Assembly (NCBI RefSeq): GCF_038500265.1
Contig: NZ_CP150637.1
Location: 2,343,501-2,407,500, forward strand
Length of the DNA stretch: 64,000 bases
Source: Ignatzschineria larvae DSM 13226
GTDB lineage: Bacteria; Pseudomonadota; Gammaproteobacteria; Cardiobacteriales; Wohlfahrtiimonadaceae
Reading direction: 5' to 3'
Within the stretch, counting starts at the first letter, position 1. Every line of letters starts with the position of its first letter. A program made the translations under genes and the position numbers. The notes below the pieces were generated by a model, which saw nothing but the letters and a program-made list of their open reading frames with translations, ran no database searches and was not told where the DNA came from. This document shows, in pieces, positions 54,237 to 64,000 of the stretch.

Positions 54237-55493
54237 ATGAATCTAACAGAATTAAAACAGAAAACCGCGCAAGAGCTCGTTGATATTGCTGAAGCTATGG
54301 ATATCCAAGGGTTAATGCGTGCTAAAAAGCATGAATTAATTTTCGCTATTTTACAAGCACAAGCTGAGAAAGGGGGCGAGGTCATCGGTGATGGCGTGCT
54401 TGAAGTCCTCAATGATGGCTATGGTTTTCTACGGGGCGTAGATAGCTCTTTCTTAGCAGGTCCTGATGATGTGTATATCAGCCCCTCACAAATCCGCCGT
54501 TTTAATCTTCGTACCGGCGATACTGTTTCCGGTGTCATTCGTGCGCCGAAAGATAATGAAAAATATTTTGCGCTCGTGAAGGTCAATGAGATCAACTATG
54601 AGCCGGTAAGTCAAAATCGCCGGAAAATTGCGTTTGAAAATTTAACACCGATCCATCCGGATCAACCACTCAAAATGGAACTTGGGAATGGTTCTAGTGA
54701 AGATATTACCGCAAGAATGATCGATATCGTTGCACCGATTGGTAAGGGGCAACGAAGCATGATTGTGGCGCCGCCGAAAGCGGGTAAAACCATTATGATG
54801 CAAAATATCGCCCAATCAATTGCGATTAATCATCCTGAAGCCTATCTGATGGTTCTTTTGATTGATGAGCGTCCTGAAGAAGTCACAGAGATGCAACGTC
54901 TTGTTAAAGGGGATGTGGTCGCTTCAACCTTTGATGAGCCGGCACTTCGGCATGTTCAAGTAGCCGAAATGGTGATTGAAAAAGCGCGCCGCTTGGTGGA
55001 ACATGGTCGCGATGTGGTGATCCTACTTGATTCGATGACCCGTCTAGCAAGAGCTTACAATACAGTTGTACCTTCTTCAGGAAAAGTATTATCAGGAGGG
55101 GTAGATGCGAATGCGCTTCACCGGCCTAAGCGTTTCTTTGGTGCCGCGCGAAATATTGAAAATGGCGGAAGCCTAACGATTATTGCTACGGCGATGATTG
55201 ATACAGGTTCGAAGATGGATGAAGTGATCTTTGAAGAATTTAAAGGAACGGGTAACTCGGAGATTCAACTTGATCGCCGTATTGCTGAGAAACGGATCTT
55301 CCCGGCGATTAATGTCAATCGTTCAGGAACCCGTCGTGAAGAGCTCTTGATGAATCCTGAAGAGCTACAAAAAATGTGGATTTTACGCAAATTAATTCAT
55401 CCGATGGATGAGATTGAAGCGGCTGAATTTGTGCTTGATCGAATGAAAGAGACAAAGACAAATGCTGAATTCTTCCAAATGATGAAAGGCTAA
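54237..55493 (+). CDS. rho: transcription termination factor Rho
   Basis: Rho is the hexameric RNA helicase that ends transcription. The 418-residue length equals E. coli (419). The N-terminal [19 protein letters not shown], the RNA-binding cold-shock-like domain with [20 protein letters not shown] near 63-82, Walker [13 protein letters not shown] near 179, and [13 protein letters not shown] near 206 are all present. I start at ATG 54237, which matches the family N-terminus; no good Shine-Dalgarno precedes it, and the 5' leader is long, consistent with the known autoregulation of rho. trxA, its usual upstream neighbour, is absent here. Confidence 0.96.
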   Translation: MNLTELKQKTAQELVDIAEAMDIQGLMRAKKHELIFAILQAQAEKGGEVIGDGVLEVLNDGYGFLRGVDSSFLAGPDDVYISPSQIRRFNLRTGDTVSGVIRAPKDNEKYFALVKVNEINYEPVSQNRRKIAFENLTPIHPDQPLKMELGNGSSEDITARMIDIVAPIGKGQRSMIVAPPKAGKTIMMQNIAQSIAINHPEAYLMVLLIDERPEEVTEMQRLVKGDVVASTFDEPALRHVQVAEMVIEKARRLVEHGRDVVILLDSMTRLARAYNTVVPSSGKVLSGGVDANALHRPKRFFGAARNIENGGSLTIIATAMIDTGSKMDEVIFEEFKGTGNSEIQLDRRIAEKRIFPAINVNRSGTRREELLMNPEELQKMWILRKLIHPMDEIEAAEFVLDRMKETKTNAEFFQMMKG

Positions 55494-55687
55494 GATATCC
55501 CGCTCAAAAAGGGTAGACAGTTGCCTGATATTGAGCTGACAAAATCTTAAAAATTTGCAAAGAGTGGGGGATTGCAGTAAAATTCCCCTCTTGATTATTT
55601 TTTAAATACATTAAGCTGAAGGTTGACGAATCTTTCCGGCGTATTTAAAGAGTAGCTTCATAACATTAATTAATGGATAAACTAACT

Positions 55688-55930
55688 ATGTCAAAAGAAA
55701 ATCAAATTAACTATCGCCCTGTTGTGTTCCAAGATGCATCAAGCGATTTTGCAATTTTAACGCGTTCAACAATCAAAACTAAAGATACAATCAAATGGGA
55801 AGATGGTAACGAGTACCCATTAGTGCGTATGGAAGTGACTTCTGCATCACACCCATTCTTCACAGGTCAACAAAATATTCTTGACGCTGAAGGTCGTGTT
55901 GATCGCTTCCGTAAAAAATACGGTCGTTAA
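55688..55930 (+). CDS. rpmE2: 50S ribosomal protein L31, type B
   Basis: An 80-residue L31 paralogue. [20 protein letters not shown] near residue 8 and [20 protein letters not shown] near 52 are type B hallmarks. The CxxC zinc ligands of type A L31 are missing, as expected of the zinc-independent form. I prefer ATG 55688 because it aligns with other type B proteins; an in-frame ATG at 55673 exists. No Zur-box was recognised upstream. Confidence 0.93.
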   Translation: MSKENQINYRPVVFQDASSDFAILTRSTIKTKDTIKWEDGNEYPLVRMEVTSASHPFFTGQQNILDAEGRVDRFRKKYGR

Positions 55931-55995
55931 TAGGAATTGTATTCCTCATGACTGGCAGATTGTTAATAAACAACGCAGTACTATTTTAGAGTTAG

Positions 55996-56024
55996 AAAGG
56001 CATCTCTTAGAGATGCTTTTTTTT
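55996..56024 (+). terminator. terminator after rpmE2
   Basis: GCATCTC (56000-56006) pairs with GAGATGC (56010-56016) around TTA, with A-run before and eight T after. Confidence 0.9.
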
Positions 56025-56066
56025 CGTATCCCAAAAGTCTCAATATCCTAAAGTAACCTTGCGAAT

Positions 56067-56239
56067 TATAGTAAATGGATTTAAGAAAAATGGTTTTTAA
56101 ACAGCTATTGTGGGGTTTTAAAAGAACATAAAACCTGACTCACCAACACTTGCAAGATGCCGGATAGAACAGTTTTCTTGCCTCTATCAGCTGATGCGCC
56201 GGCATCTAAATAAGCTTATTTTGAACTGATATTACTATA
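56067..56239 (+). mobile_element. MITE copy 6 (173 bp, long form)
   Basis: It starts TATAGTAAATGGATTTAAG (two changes, one shift from the consensus) and ends GATATTACTATA, with the inner GATGCCGG / CCGGCATC pair perfect here. It is nearly identical to copy 5 internally. It fills most of the gap between rpmE2 and pyrD. Confidence 0.88.
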
Positions 56240-56323
56240 CAACGATTTTGACTGTTATGAGCTTTAATAAGAATAAGCAAAACGGTCATCTATTTATGTG
56301 CATAAAATAGGGAGATCATCATT

Positions 56324-57355
56324 ATGCTTAAATCGATCATTCAACAAATGCTCTTTAAAATTGATCCTGAGAAATCACATCATCTCTCATTTTGGGGCAT
56401 TCGTGCTTTGACAGCGATTCCCTTTCTAACACAGTTAGTGCTTGGCAAACAGACGGCCTCTCATGATCCGCGTTTGGCAAAGACGATTTGGGGGCTATAT
56501 TTTCGTCATCCTGTAGGGCTTGCTGCCGGATTTGATAAAGATGCGAAGCTTTATGGTGCGCTAGGGAAACTTGGCTTCTCTTTTATAGAAATTGGCACGA
56601 TTACACCGAAAGGACAACCAGGTAACCCCCGTAAGAGACTTTTTCGATTAGTGGAAGATCAAGCGATTATTAATCGAATGGGGTTTAATAATGATGGCGT
56701 CGATGCCGCGAAACTTCGGCTCTTAAAACGGGATCATCAGTTGATTATTGGGGGTAATATCGGGAAGAATAAAACGACCCCGAATGAAGAGGCGGTCAAT
56801 GATTATCTGATCTGTTTTGAAACGCTTTTTGATGTGGTGGATTATTTTGTGGTAAATGTGAGTTCGCCCAATACCCCTGATTTGCGCGCTCTACAAGAGA
56901 AAGAGCCGTTATTGCATCTACTAAAAACCTTGCAGAATAAAAATCAAAGTTATGATCAGCCCAAACCGATTCTCTTAAAAATCGCGCCGGATCTCTCAGA
57001 AGATCAGCTTTGGGAAATCGTTGAGATTGTGTTAGAGGCTAAAATTGCCGGCATTATTGCAACCAATACGACGATTGATAGAGAAGGGTTGCAGTCAGCG
57101 GGTAGAGCGGAAACGGGTGGTTTAAGCGGGGCACCTTTAACTGCTCGCTCATTAGAAGTGATTCGGTTTTTAGCGAAAGAGAGTCAAGGCGCATTCCCTA
57201 TTATTGGGGTAGGGGGCATTATGTCGGCACAAGATGCCTTAGATAAGCTTGATGCCGGCGCTTCACTCGTGCAACTTTATACTGGTTTTATCTACGAAGG
57301 TCCTGCTTTAATTGAGGAAATAAACCAAGCTTTACTAGACCGATTAGAAAATTGA
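56324..57355 (+). CDS. pyrD: dihydroorotate dehydrogenase (quinone), class 2
   Basis: PyrD oxidises dihydroorotate to orotate and passes electrons to quinone at the inner membrane. The 343-residue product has the amphipathic N-terminal class 2 extension ([20 protein letters not shown]), [16 protein letters not shown] near 66, [19 protein letters not shown] near 92, [14 protein letters not shown] near 178 with the catalytic Ser, and [20 protein letters not shown] near 292. It is transcribed alone, between a MITE and gltA, and is not linked to the pyrF-pyrE operon. Confidence 0.96.
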   Translation: MLKSIIQQMLFKIDPEKSHHLSFWGIRALTAIPFLTQLVLGKQTASHDPRLAKTIWGLYFRHPVGLAAGFDKDAKLYGALGKLGFSFIEIGTITPKGQPGNPRKRLFRLVEDQAIINRMGFNNDGVDAAKLRLLKRDHQLIIGGNIGKNKTTPNEEAVNDYLICFETLFDVVDYFVVNVSSPNTPDLRALQEKEPLLHLLKTLQNKNQSYDQPKPILLKIAPDLSEDQLWEIVEIVLEAKIAGIIATNTTIDREGLQSAGRAETGGLSGAPLTARSLEVIRFLAKESQGAFPIIGVGGIMSAQDALDKLDAGASLVQLYTGFIYEGPALIEEINQALLDRLEN

Positions 57356-57537
57356 ATAGCCCACTCAGCAGTTTATCTATTTTAAATTCCTACTATATGT
57401 ACTACTATGGATGGAATATATGATTTATCTCAAGTTTGAGTTTTTTTATAAAAGTATGCTAGCACTCACTATTTTTCGAAGTAGAAGTTGTTTTCTATGC
57501 AGAAGGATAGGGACTGACTAGTCGGAGGATTATTAGT

Positions 57538-58815
57538 ATGAGCAAAAAAGATACAGTGACCTTTATTAACAATAGAACCGGGGTAGAAGCAGATTTCCCT
57601 ATTCTTGATTCTGTGTATGGCAATTCTGTGATCGATATCGCCAAACTCAATAAAGAGATGTCGATGTTCAGTTATGACCCAGGCTATGTTTCAACAGCAA
57701 GTTGTGAAAGTGCCATTACTTATCTCGACGGTGAGAAAGGGGAGCTCCTCTATCGTGGTTATCCAATTGAGCAATTAGCAGCGAAGAAAGATTATCTTGA
57801 TGTTGCTTACTTACTTTGGAATGGTGAGTTACCAGATGCATCTCAATCGAAAGAGTTCAAAGAGATCATCATGACCCATTCATTGATGCATGAGAACATG
57901 AAACGCTTCTTACAAGGTTTCCGCTATGATTCTCATCCTATGGCGATGTTGGTAGGTTCAGTGGCCTCAATGGCGGGATTCTATCATGATAAGATGAATA
58001 TCTTTGATCCTGAGCACCGCATGATTATTGCACATCGCTTGATCTCAAAAATGCCAACGATTGCTGCAGCTTGCTATAAACATGGAAAAGGTCAACCGAT
58101 TCGTTATCCTCGCAATGACCTCTCTTATGCCGGTAACTTCTTGCAAATGATGTTCTCAACACCTTGCTCTGATTATGAGATTGATCCTGTTGCAGAGAAA
58201 GCAATCGATATGCTCTTTACACTTCATGCTGACCATGAGCAAAATGCATCAACTTCAACTGTACGTCTTGCAGGCTCTTCAGGTGCGGATCCATTTACGG
58301 CAATTGCTTCAGGGATCGCTTCACTTTGGGGGCCATCACATGGCGGTGCAAATGAAGCTGTATTGGTAATGCTTGAAGAGATCGGCTCAGTGAGCAATAT
58401 CGATAAATATGTGGCAAAAGCGAAAGATAAAGATGATCCATTCCGTTTAATGGGCTTTGGGCATCGTGTTTATAAAAACTTCGATCCACGTGCACGTATC
58501 ATCAAAGGTATTGCTGATCAAGTATTGGCAAAATATGGTAATGATCCATTGATGGAAATTGCAGTTCGTTTAGAAGAAATTGCATTGAAAGATGAATATT
58601 TTGTTGAACGTAAACTCTATCCAAATGTGGATTTCTACTCAGGTATTATCTACAAAGCATTAGGTATTCCTGTAGAGATGTTTACCCCAATGTTCGCAAT
58701 TGCACGGACAAGTGGCTGGATTAGCCATTGGGCAGAGATGATTGCAGATCCTAATATGAAGATTGGCCGTCCACGTCAACGTTATATTGGTCCTAAAATT
58801 CGTGATGTAAAATAA
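57538..58815 (+). CDS. gltA: citrate synthase
   Basis: GltA condenses oxaloacetate with acetyl-CoA. The 425-residue length and the sequence ([23 protein letters not shown] segment near residue 46, [20 protein letters not shown] near 227, [13 protein letters not shown] near 264, [15 protein letters not shown] near 304) match the large, hexameric, NADH-sensitive type of Gram-negative bacteria. GGAGG precedes the ATG. Its terminator lies at 58862. sdh genes are not adjacent. Confidence 0.96.
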   Translation: MSKKDTVTFINNRTGVEADFPILDSVYGNSVIDIAKLNKEMSMFSYDPGYVSTASCESAITYLDGEKGELLYRGYPIEQLAAKKDYLDVAYLLWNGELPDASQSKEFKEIIMTHSLMHENMKRFLQGFRYDSHPMAMLVGSVASMAGFYHDKMNIFDPEHRMIIAHRLISKMPTIAAACYKHGKGQPIRYPRNDLSYAGNFLQMMFSTPCSDYEIDPVAEKAIDMLFTLHADHEQNASTSTVRLAGSSGADPFTAIASGIASLWGPSHGGANEAVLVMLEEIGSVSNIDKYVAKAKDKDDPFRLMGFGHRVYKNFDPRARIIKGIADQVLAKYGNDPLMEIAVRLEEIALKDEYFVERKLYPNVDFYSGIIYKALGIPVEMFTPMFAIARTSGWISHWAEMIADPNMKIGRPRQRYIGPKIRDVK

Positions 58816-58861
58816 GTTTTGGTGAGTCCAATTTGATATTTCATCAAGAACAATAAATAAT

Positions 58862-60215
<1,354 letters not shown>

Positions 60216-60337
60216 GTGATGGTTATGATGATGGATTAAAGCGGTAAGTGATCGTTGAGGGTTTCTGTTTTGATCTAGGAACTTTAGATGTGAACTCTAC
60301 ATTTAAGCTTTAATTAAACGTCATTAGTAAAACAAAT

Positions 60338-60372
60338 TTGAATTAGGACTAATATAGTACTATATTGGTCCT
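60338..60372 (+). promoter_or_regulatory. suf promoter with overlapping 28-bp palindromic operator
   Basis: TTGAAT (60338-60343) and TATATT (60361-60366) with a 17-bp spacer form the promoter. The palindrome AGGACTAATATAGT / ACTATATTGGTCCT (60345-60372) is perfect except one base pair and covers spacer and -10. It is the likely binding site of the Rrf2-type regulator encoded 27 bp downstream. Confidence 0.75.
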
Positions 60373-60398
60373 ATATTTATTTTTAGAGAGTCTATACA

Positions 60399-60821
60399 TT
60401 GAGAATTACTCGAGAAACAGATTATGCCCTGTTAGTGTTGACGAAATTAGCAGTTCGTGAAGAAAAGCTAAGCGCTTCGGCTTTAGCTGAAATATGTGAG
60501 CTCAATGTTTCGCTAGTGAGTAAGGTTTTAAAATTACTGGTTAAAGCAGAGCTTTTGACATCTACTCGCGGAATCTACGGTGGCTATCAACTACAACGTG
60601 ATCCCAAAGAGATCACTTTATTGGAAGTCATTGAAGCCATTGAAGGTCCGGTGGCGGTGAATGCGTGTAATGACATGGAAAATCCTTGTGATAAAGCGAT
60701 TGTCTGCACATTAGCGCCGCATTGGAGAGTGATTAATCATAAGCTTTACGAGAGTTTCTCGGAAGTGACTTTAAAATCGCTGCTCGGATCAGCACAAGAT
60801 TTAAGGAAGCTAGTGGAGTAA
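60399..60821 (+). CDS. Rrf2-family Fe-S regulator of the suf operon
   Basis: A 140-residue winged-helix Rrf2 protein like IscR and the SUF-specific regulators. It begins MRITRETDYALLVLTKLA, the recognition region is NVSLVSKVLKLLVKAELL, and GIYGGYQLQRDP forms the wing. Three cysteines in VNACNDMENPCDKAIVC match the cluster-binding positions. The start is a TTG (60399), forced because the family N-terminus begins there and no ATG is near. It probably represses the operon in response to Fe-S status through the palindrome at 60345. sufB follows by 109 bp. Confidence 0.88.
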   Translation: MRITRETDYALLVLTKLAVREEKLSASALAEICELNVSLVSKVLKLLVKAELLTSTRGIYGGYQLQRDPKEITLLEVIEAIEGPVAVNACNDMENPCDKAIVCTLAPHWRVINHKLYESFSEVTLKSLLGSAQDLRKLVE

Positions 60822-60930
60822 GTAACGAAATCACTTTTTAGGCACTTATTGTATATAACAATATATAGATAGGGTAGAAGATAAGAATAGATCCTTGATA
60901 AATCTAATTGATGGATGACTATAACAAATT

Positions 60931-62388
60931 ATGACAGCAGAAATTACAGAAAAAGATAGAATTGAAGCGATCACCAGTGAAGAGTATAAATATGGCTTTA
61001 CTACTGATATTGAACAGACAACGCTTCCCCCTGGCTTAGATGAAGATGTGATTCGTCATATCTCTAAGATTAAAGAAGAGCCTGAGTGGTTATTAGAATA
61101 TCGTTTAACCGCTTACCGTGCTTGGCTTGAGATGGAAGCGCCGGATTGGGCGCATTTACAGATCGACCCGATCGATTATCAAGCGATCTCTTACTATTCA
61201 GCACCTAAATCAATGGCTGATGGCCCTAAGAGTTTAGATGAGGTAGATCCTGAATTACTCTACACTTATGAGCGTTTAGGTATTCCGCTTTCAGAACAAA
61301 AAATCCTCGCCGGTGTGGCAGTGGATGCGGTTTTTGACTCGGTTTCTGTGGCAACCTCTTATAAGGGTCGTTTGTTAGAGCAAGGCATTATCTTCTGCTC
61401 TTTTAGTGAGGCGGTTCAAGAGTATCCTGAATTAGTAAAAGAGCATCTCGGCACCGTTGTACCGCATGATGATAACTACTTTGCTGCACTGAATGCGGCA
61501 GTATTTACCGATGGCTCTTTTGTCTATATTCCTAAAGGCACTCGTTGCCCGATGGAGCTTTCCACCTATTTCCGAATTAATGCTTCTAACACAGGTCAGT
61601 TTGAAAGAACGTTAATCGTGGCAGATGAGGGGAGTTATGTCTCTTATCTTGAAGGATGTACCGCACCGCAGCGGGATGAAAATCAGCTTCATGCTGCAGT
61701 TGTAGAGTTAGTAGCGAAAGAGAAGGCAACAATTAAATATTCAACTGTTCAAAACTGGTATCCTGGAGATGAAAATGGTGCCGGTGGTATCTATAACTTT
61801 GTCACAAAACGTGGCATTTGCGAAGGTTTTCAATCTAAAATCACGTGGACACAAGTGGAAACAGGATCGGCAATTACGTGGAAATATCCAAGCTGTATCC
61901 TGAAAGGTGATGAATCTGTTGGCGAATTCTACTCTGTTGCGCTTGTCAAAGATCGTCAGCAAGCGGATACCGGTACAAAGATGATTCATTTAGGTAAAAA
62001 TACTCGCTCGACGATTATCTCAAAAGGAATTTCAGCCGGTTACTCAGAGAACTCTTACCGCGGATTAGTCAGAATTAGTCCCAATGCAACGGGCTCTTAC
62101 AATTACTCGCAGTGTGATTCGCTCTTAATGGGGGATAAATGCGGTGCACATACTTTTCCCTATATCGATGTCCGCAATTCAAGTTCAAAAGTAGAGCATG
62201 AAGCCTCTACTTCAAAGATTTCAGAAGAGCAGCTCTTCTATTGTCAACAACGCGGCTTGTCAGAAGAAGATGCGATTAACCTTATTGTAAATGGTTACTG
62301 TAAAGAGATCTTTGATGAATTGCCGATGGAATTTGCCGTAGAAGCGCAACGCTTGATTGAGCTACGACTAGAAGGTAGCGTGGGTTAA
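60931..62388 (+). CDS. sufB: Fe-S cluster assembly scaffold SufB
   Basis: SufB, with SufC and SufD, builds [4Fe-4S] clusters. The 485-residue length matches. Segments include [20 protein letters not shown] near residue 18, [20 protein letters not shown] near 176, [14 protein letters not shown] near 202, and, near the C-terminus, [20 protein letters not shown] followed by [17 protein letters not shown], containing the conserved Cys and His. It is the first structural gene after the regulator; sufA is absent from this spot. Confidence 0.96.
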   Translation: MTAEITEKDRIEAITSEEYKYGFTTDIEQTTLPPGLDEDVIRHISKIKEEPEWLLEYRLTAYRAWLEMEAPDWAHLQIDPIDYQAISYYSAPKSMADGPKSLDEVDPELLYTYERLGIPLSEQKILAGVAVDAVFDSVSVATSYKGRLLEQGIIFCSFSEAVQEYPELVKEHLGTVVPHDDNYFAALNAAVFTDGSFVYIPKGTRCPMELSTYFRINASNTGQFERTLIVADEGSYVSYLEGCTAPQRDENQLHAAVVELVAKEKATIKYSTVQNWYPGDENGAGGIYNFVTKRGICEGFQSKITWTQVETGSAITWKYPSCILKGDESVGEFYSVALVKDRQQADTGTKMIHLGKNTRSTIISKGISAGYSENSYRGLVRISPNATGSYNYSQCDSLLMGDKCGAHTFPYIDVRNSSSKVEHEASTSKISEEQLFYCQQRGLSEEDAINLIVNGYCKEIFDELPMEFAVEAQRLIELRLEGSVG

Positions 62389-62463
62389 TCTTTGATTTTT
62401 GACCCGTTGATCCTATATCAGCGTTATAACAGAATTTATAAAATTTAATTGAGAGTAGAAAAT

Positions 62464-63234
62464 ATGTTAAGTATTCAAAATTTACATGTAGAAGTTGATG
62501 GTACCGAGATTCTTAAAGGTGTGACCTTAGAGATCGAAGCAGGGAAAGTACATGCCATCATGGGCCCTAATGGTTCAGGGAAAAGTACACTTGCAAATGT
62601 GATCGTGGGGAAAGAGGGTTATGAAATCACTGAAGGTGATATCCTTTTTGAGGGGCGTTCAATTTTAGAGATGGATCCTGATGAACGGGCACAATTAGGG
62701 ATTTTCTTAGGATTCCAATATCCTGCGGAATTACCAGGCGTGAATAATCACTATTTCTTACGCAGCGCGCTCAATGCTATTCGCCGTTCAAGAGGAGAAG
62801 AGGAAATTGATGCACTTGAATTCTATGAGATACTTCAAGAGAAGATGAAAACTGTAAAAATGGATTCGTCATTCCTTAAGCGTGCTGTGAATGCTGGCTT
62901 CTCTGGTGGTGAGAAGAAACGTAATGAAATTCTACAAATGTTAGTGCTTCAACCTAAATTTGCAGTGTTAGATGAAACCGATTCAGGGCTTGATATTGAT
63001 GCACTTCGCGTGATTTCCGAAGGGATTAATTCTCTGAGAGATGCCAGTCGTGGTTTCTTATTGATTACTCATTACCAACGTCTACTTGACTATGTTCAAC
63101 CAGATTTTGTTCACGTGATGACGGATGGTCGAATTGTGAAAAGTGGTGGCAAAGAGTTAGCGCTTGAGCTTGAGAAAGAAGGATATGTGGCTTTCCGTGG
63201 TGAAGATGCGGGCGGTTCTCGAGTTCATAAATAA
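62464..63234 (+). CDS. sufC: Fe-S cluster assembly ATPase SufC
   Basis: A 256-residue ABC-type ATPase that powers the SufBCD complex. Walker [19 protein letters not shown] near residue 33, [12 protein letters not shown] near 90, the signature [15 protein letters not shown] near 142 and Walker [17 protein letters not shown] near 164 are intact. I start at ATG 62464; an upstream TTG at 62449 adds five residues without support. sufD follows by 10 bp. Confidence 0.96.
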   Translation: MLSIQNLHVEVDGTEILKGVTLEIEAGKVHAIMGPNGSGKSTLANVIVGKEGYEITEGDILFEGRSILEMDPDERAQLGIFLGFQYPAELPGVNNHYFLRSALNAIRRSRGEEEIDALEFYEILQEKMKTVKMDSSFLKRAVNAGFSGGEKKRNEILQMLVLQPKFAVLDETDSGLDIDALRVISEGINSLRDASRGFLLITHYQRLLDYVQPDFVHVMTDGRIVKSGGKELALELEKEGYVAFRGEDAGGSRVHK

Positions 63235-63244
63235 GGAGATTATC

Positions 63245-64000
63245 ATGCTAACAAAATATCAAGATAATGCGCATCGTGAGCGCTTTAAAGATACGCCACT
63301 GCGTAAGCTCTTCTCAACAGCATGGCAAGCACCTGTATCAAAGGAAGCATCGGCGCCGATTAATGAAACATTACCGGAAGGTGCTATTATTCTACCCATT
63401 TATAATGGTGAAGTTGCTTCTCGTTGGATTCATGAGCTCTCATTGCCGGAGACGCTTTTAGTACGGGCAACAAATAATCTATTAGAGATCCGTTTGATGA
63501 ATGGTGCCGTGGTTGATCGTCCGATCGTGATTTATCATGTAACGGATGGGCAAAATGCAGCGGTACAAGTGGATCTCAGTATTGTTGTTACCGCTGAAGA
63601 GGGCACTCAAGCTTCATTTCTATTAGTAGAAGCGGGGGATGGAGAGTATCTTAACTTAGGAACAATGAGTGTTTCACTAGCCGAAACAGCGAATATTGAG
63701 TTTGTCCATGCGGGGCTTAATAGCAAAGCAGGCTCAAGCCTTTTTGATTTTGTGGCAACACAAGCATCAGAGAGCCAGTTGCACTATATGAGCTATCAAT
63801 CTCAAGGAGCGATTACCCGTTCTGATATTGTTTTCGAGGTAGAGGGGGAAGGGGCTTATAGTGAACTCAATGTACTCAATATTGCCGAAGGTCGTGAGCA
63901 TATCTCGCATGTGGTCAATTTAGATCATAAAGTACCTAATTGCAGCAGTAATCAACAGGTCAAAAATATCTTAAAAGATCGTGCAGAAGCGCTATTTGAT
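63245..64000 (+). CDS. sufD: Fe-S cluster assembly protein SufD, 5' part (cut by window end)
   Basis: The frame is open from ATG 63245 to the end of the window, 252 codons. AAGGAG lies 6 bases before the ATG, and sufC ends 10 bp upstream. The encoded segment has TPLRKLFSTAWQAP near the N-terminus, VDRPIVIYHVTDG near 87, and the SufBD-type end LNVLNIAEGREHISHVVNLD and PNCSSNQQVKNILKDRAEA. SufD is the partner of SufB and helps iron entry. The 3' half, and sufS and sufE if present, lie outside. Confidence 0.94.
   Translation, partial: MLTKYQDNAHRERFKDTPLRKLFSTAWQAPVSKEASAPINETLPEGAIILPIYNGEVASRWIHELSLPETLLVRATNNLLEIRLMNGAVVDRPIVIYHVTDGQNAAVQVDLSIVVTAEEGTQASFLLVEAGDGEYLNLGTMSVSLAETANIEFVHAGLNSKAGSSLFDFVATQASESQLHYMSYQSQGAITRSDIVFEVEGEGAYSELNVLNIAEGREHISHVVNLDHKVPNCSSNQQVKNILKDRAEALFD

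Overview
The window is chromosomal DNA from a low-GC gammaproteobacterium. Fis, SecB, SdhE, TmcA, trifunctional NadR, the prmA-dusB-fis order and the yibN-grxC-secB order all point there. The AT-rich codon use and the mix of enteric-like proteins with a type I QueF and a type B L31 would suit a Cardiobacteriales-type organism such as Ignatzschineria or Wohlfahrtiimonas. I cannot fix the genus from sequence alone. Almost everything is core genome: I see no prophage, integrase, transposase or CRISPR array.

Layout. 1-5.6 kb: infB (3' part), rbfA, truB, icd, a cold-shock gene, folK, rdgB. 5.6-8.5 kb: brnQ and an amino-acid binding protein, each preceded by an intergenic stretch rich in DnaA boxes. 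8.8-11.4 kb: aroA, an orphan GspG-like pseudopilin and truC. 11.6-19 kb: a large exported Sel1-repeat protein, an MFS transporter, queF behind a preQ1 riboswitch, and a leftward pyrF-pyrE-DUF1622 operon with an attenuator-like leader. 19-26 kb: a siderophore-binding protein with a Fur-box-like site, trpE with a Trp-rich leader peptide and attenuator, fnr, and a TyrP-like permease. 26-29 kb: two tRNA-Lys genes, tmcA, tRNA-Thr and an 8-bp tandem repeat. 29-37.5 kb: sdhE, prmA-dusB-fis, efpL, ppiA, an NlpE-like lipoprotein, ppiB, lpxH, rhodanese-grxC-secB. 37.8-45 kb: an unknown exported protein, nadR-pnuC with a NadR operator, a coiled-coil protein, rhomboid, an ankyrin protein, holA. 45-49.6 kb: a leftward cysteine/cystine cluster (cyuA, tcyP, a CoA-disulfide-reductase-like flavoprotein). 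50-57 kb: scpB, lolC/lolD, dedA, rho, rpmE2, pyrD. 57-64 kb: gltA, eno and a suf operon (regulator, sufB, sufC, sufD cut by the window end).

Regulation is unusually readable. The sequence shows a preQ1-I pseudoknot that captures the queF Shine-Dalgarno, a trp attenuator, a U-tract hairpin just before pyrF, a NadR box before nadR, and a 28-bp palindrome lying on the suf promoter. Six copies, plus one lone end, of a 131-174 bp TATAG-ended MITE resembling Correia elements sit in intergenic gaps.

The most interesting global signal is replication-related. Perfect DnaA boxes are dense at 5634-5816 and 7522-7657 and unusually frequent out to 22 kb. The sign of the G/C strand bias of plus-strand genes appears to flip between brnQ and the gene after it. 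I propose a candidate, possibly bipartite, replication origin around brnQ. This is inference and needs a whole-genome skew plot.
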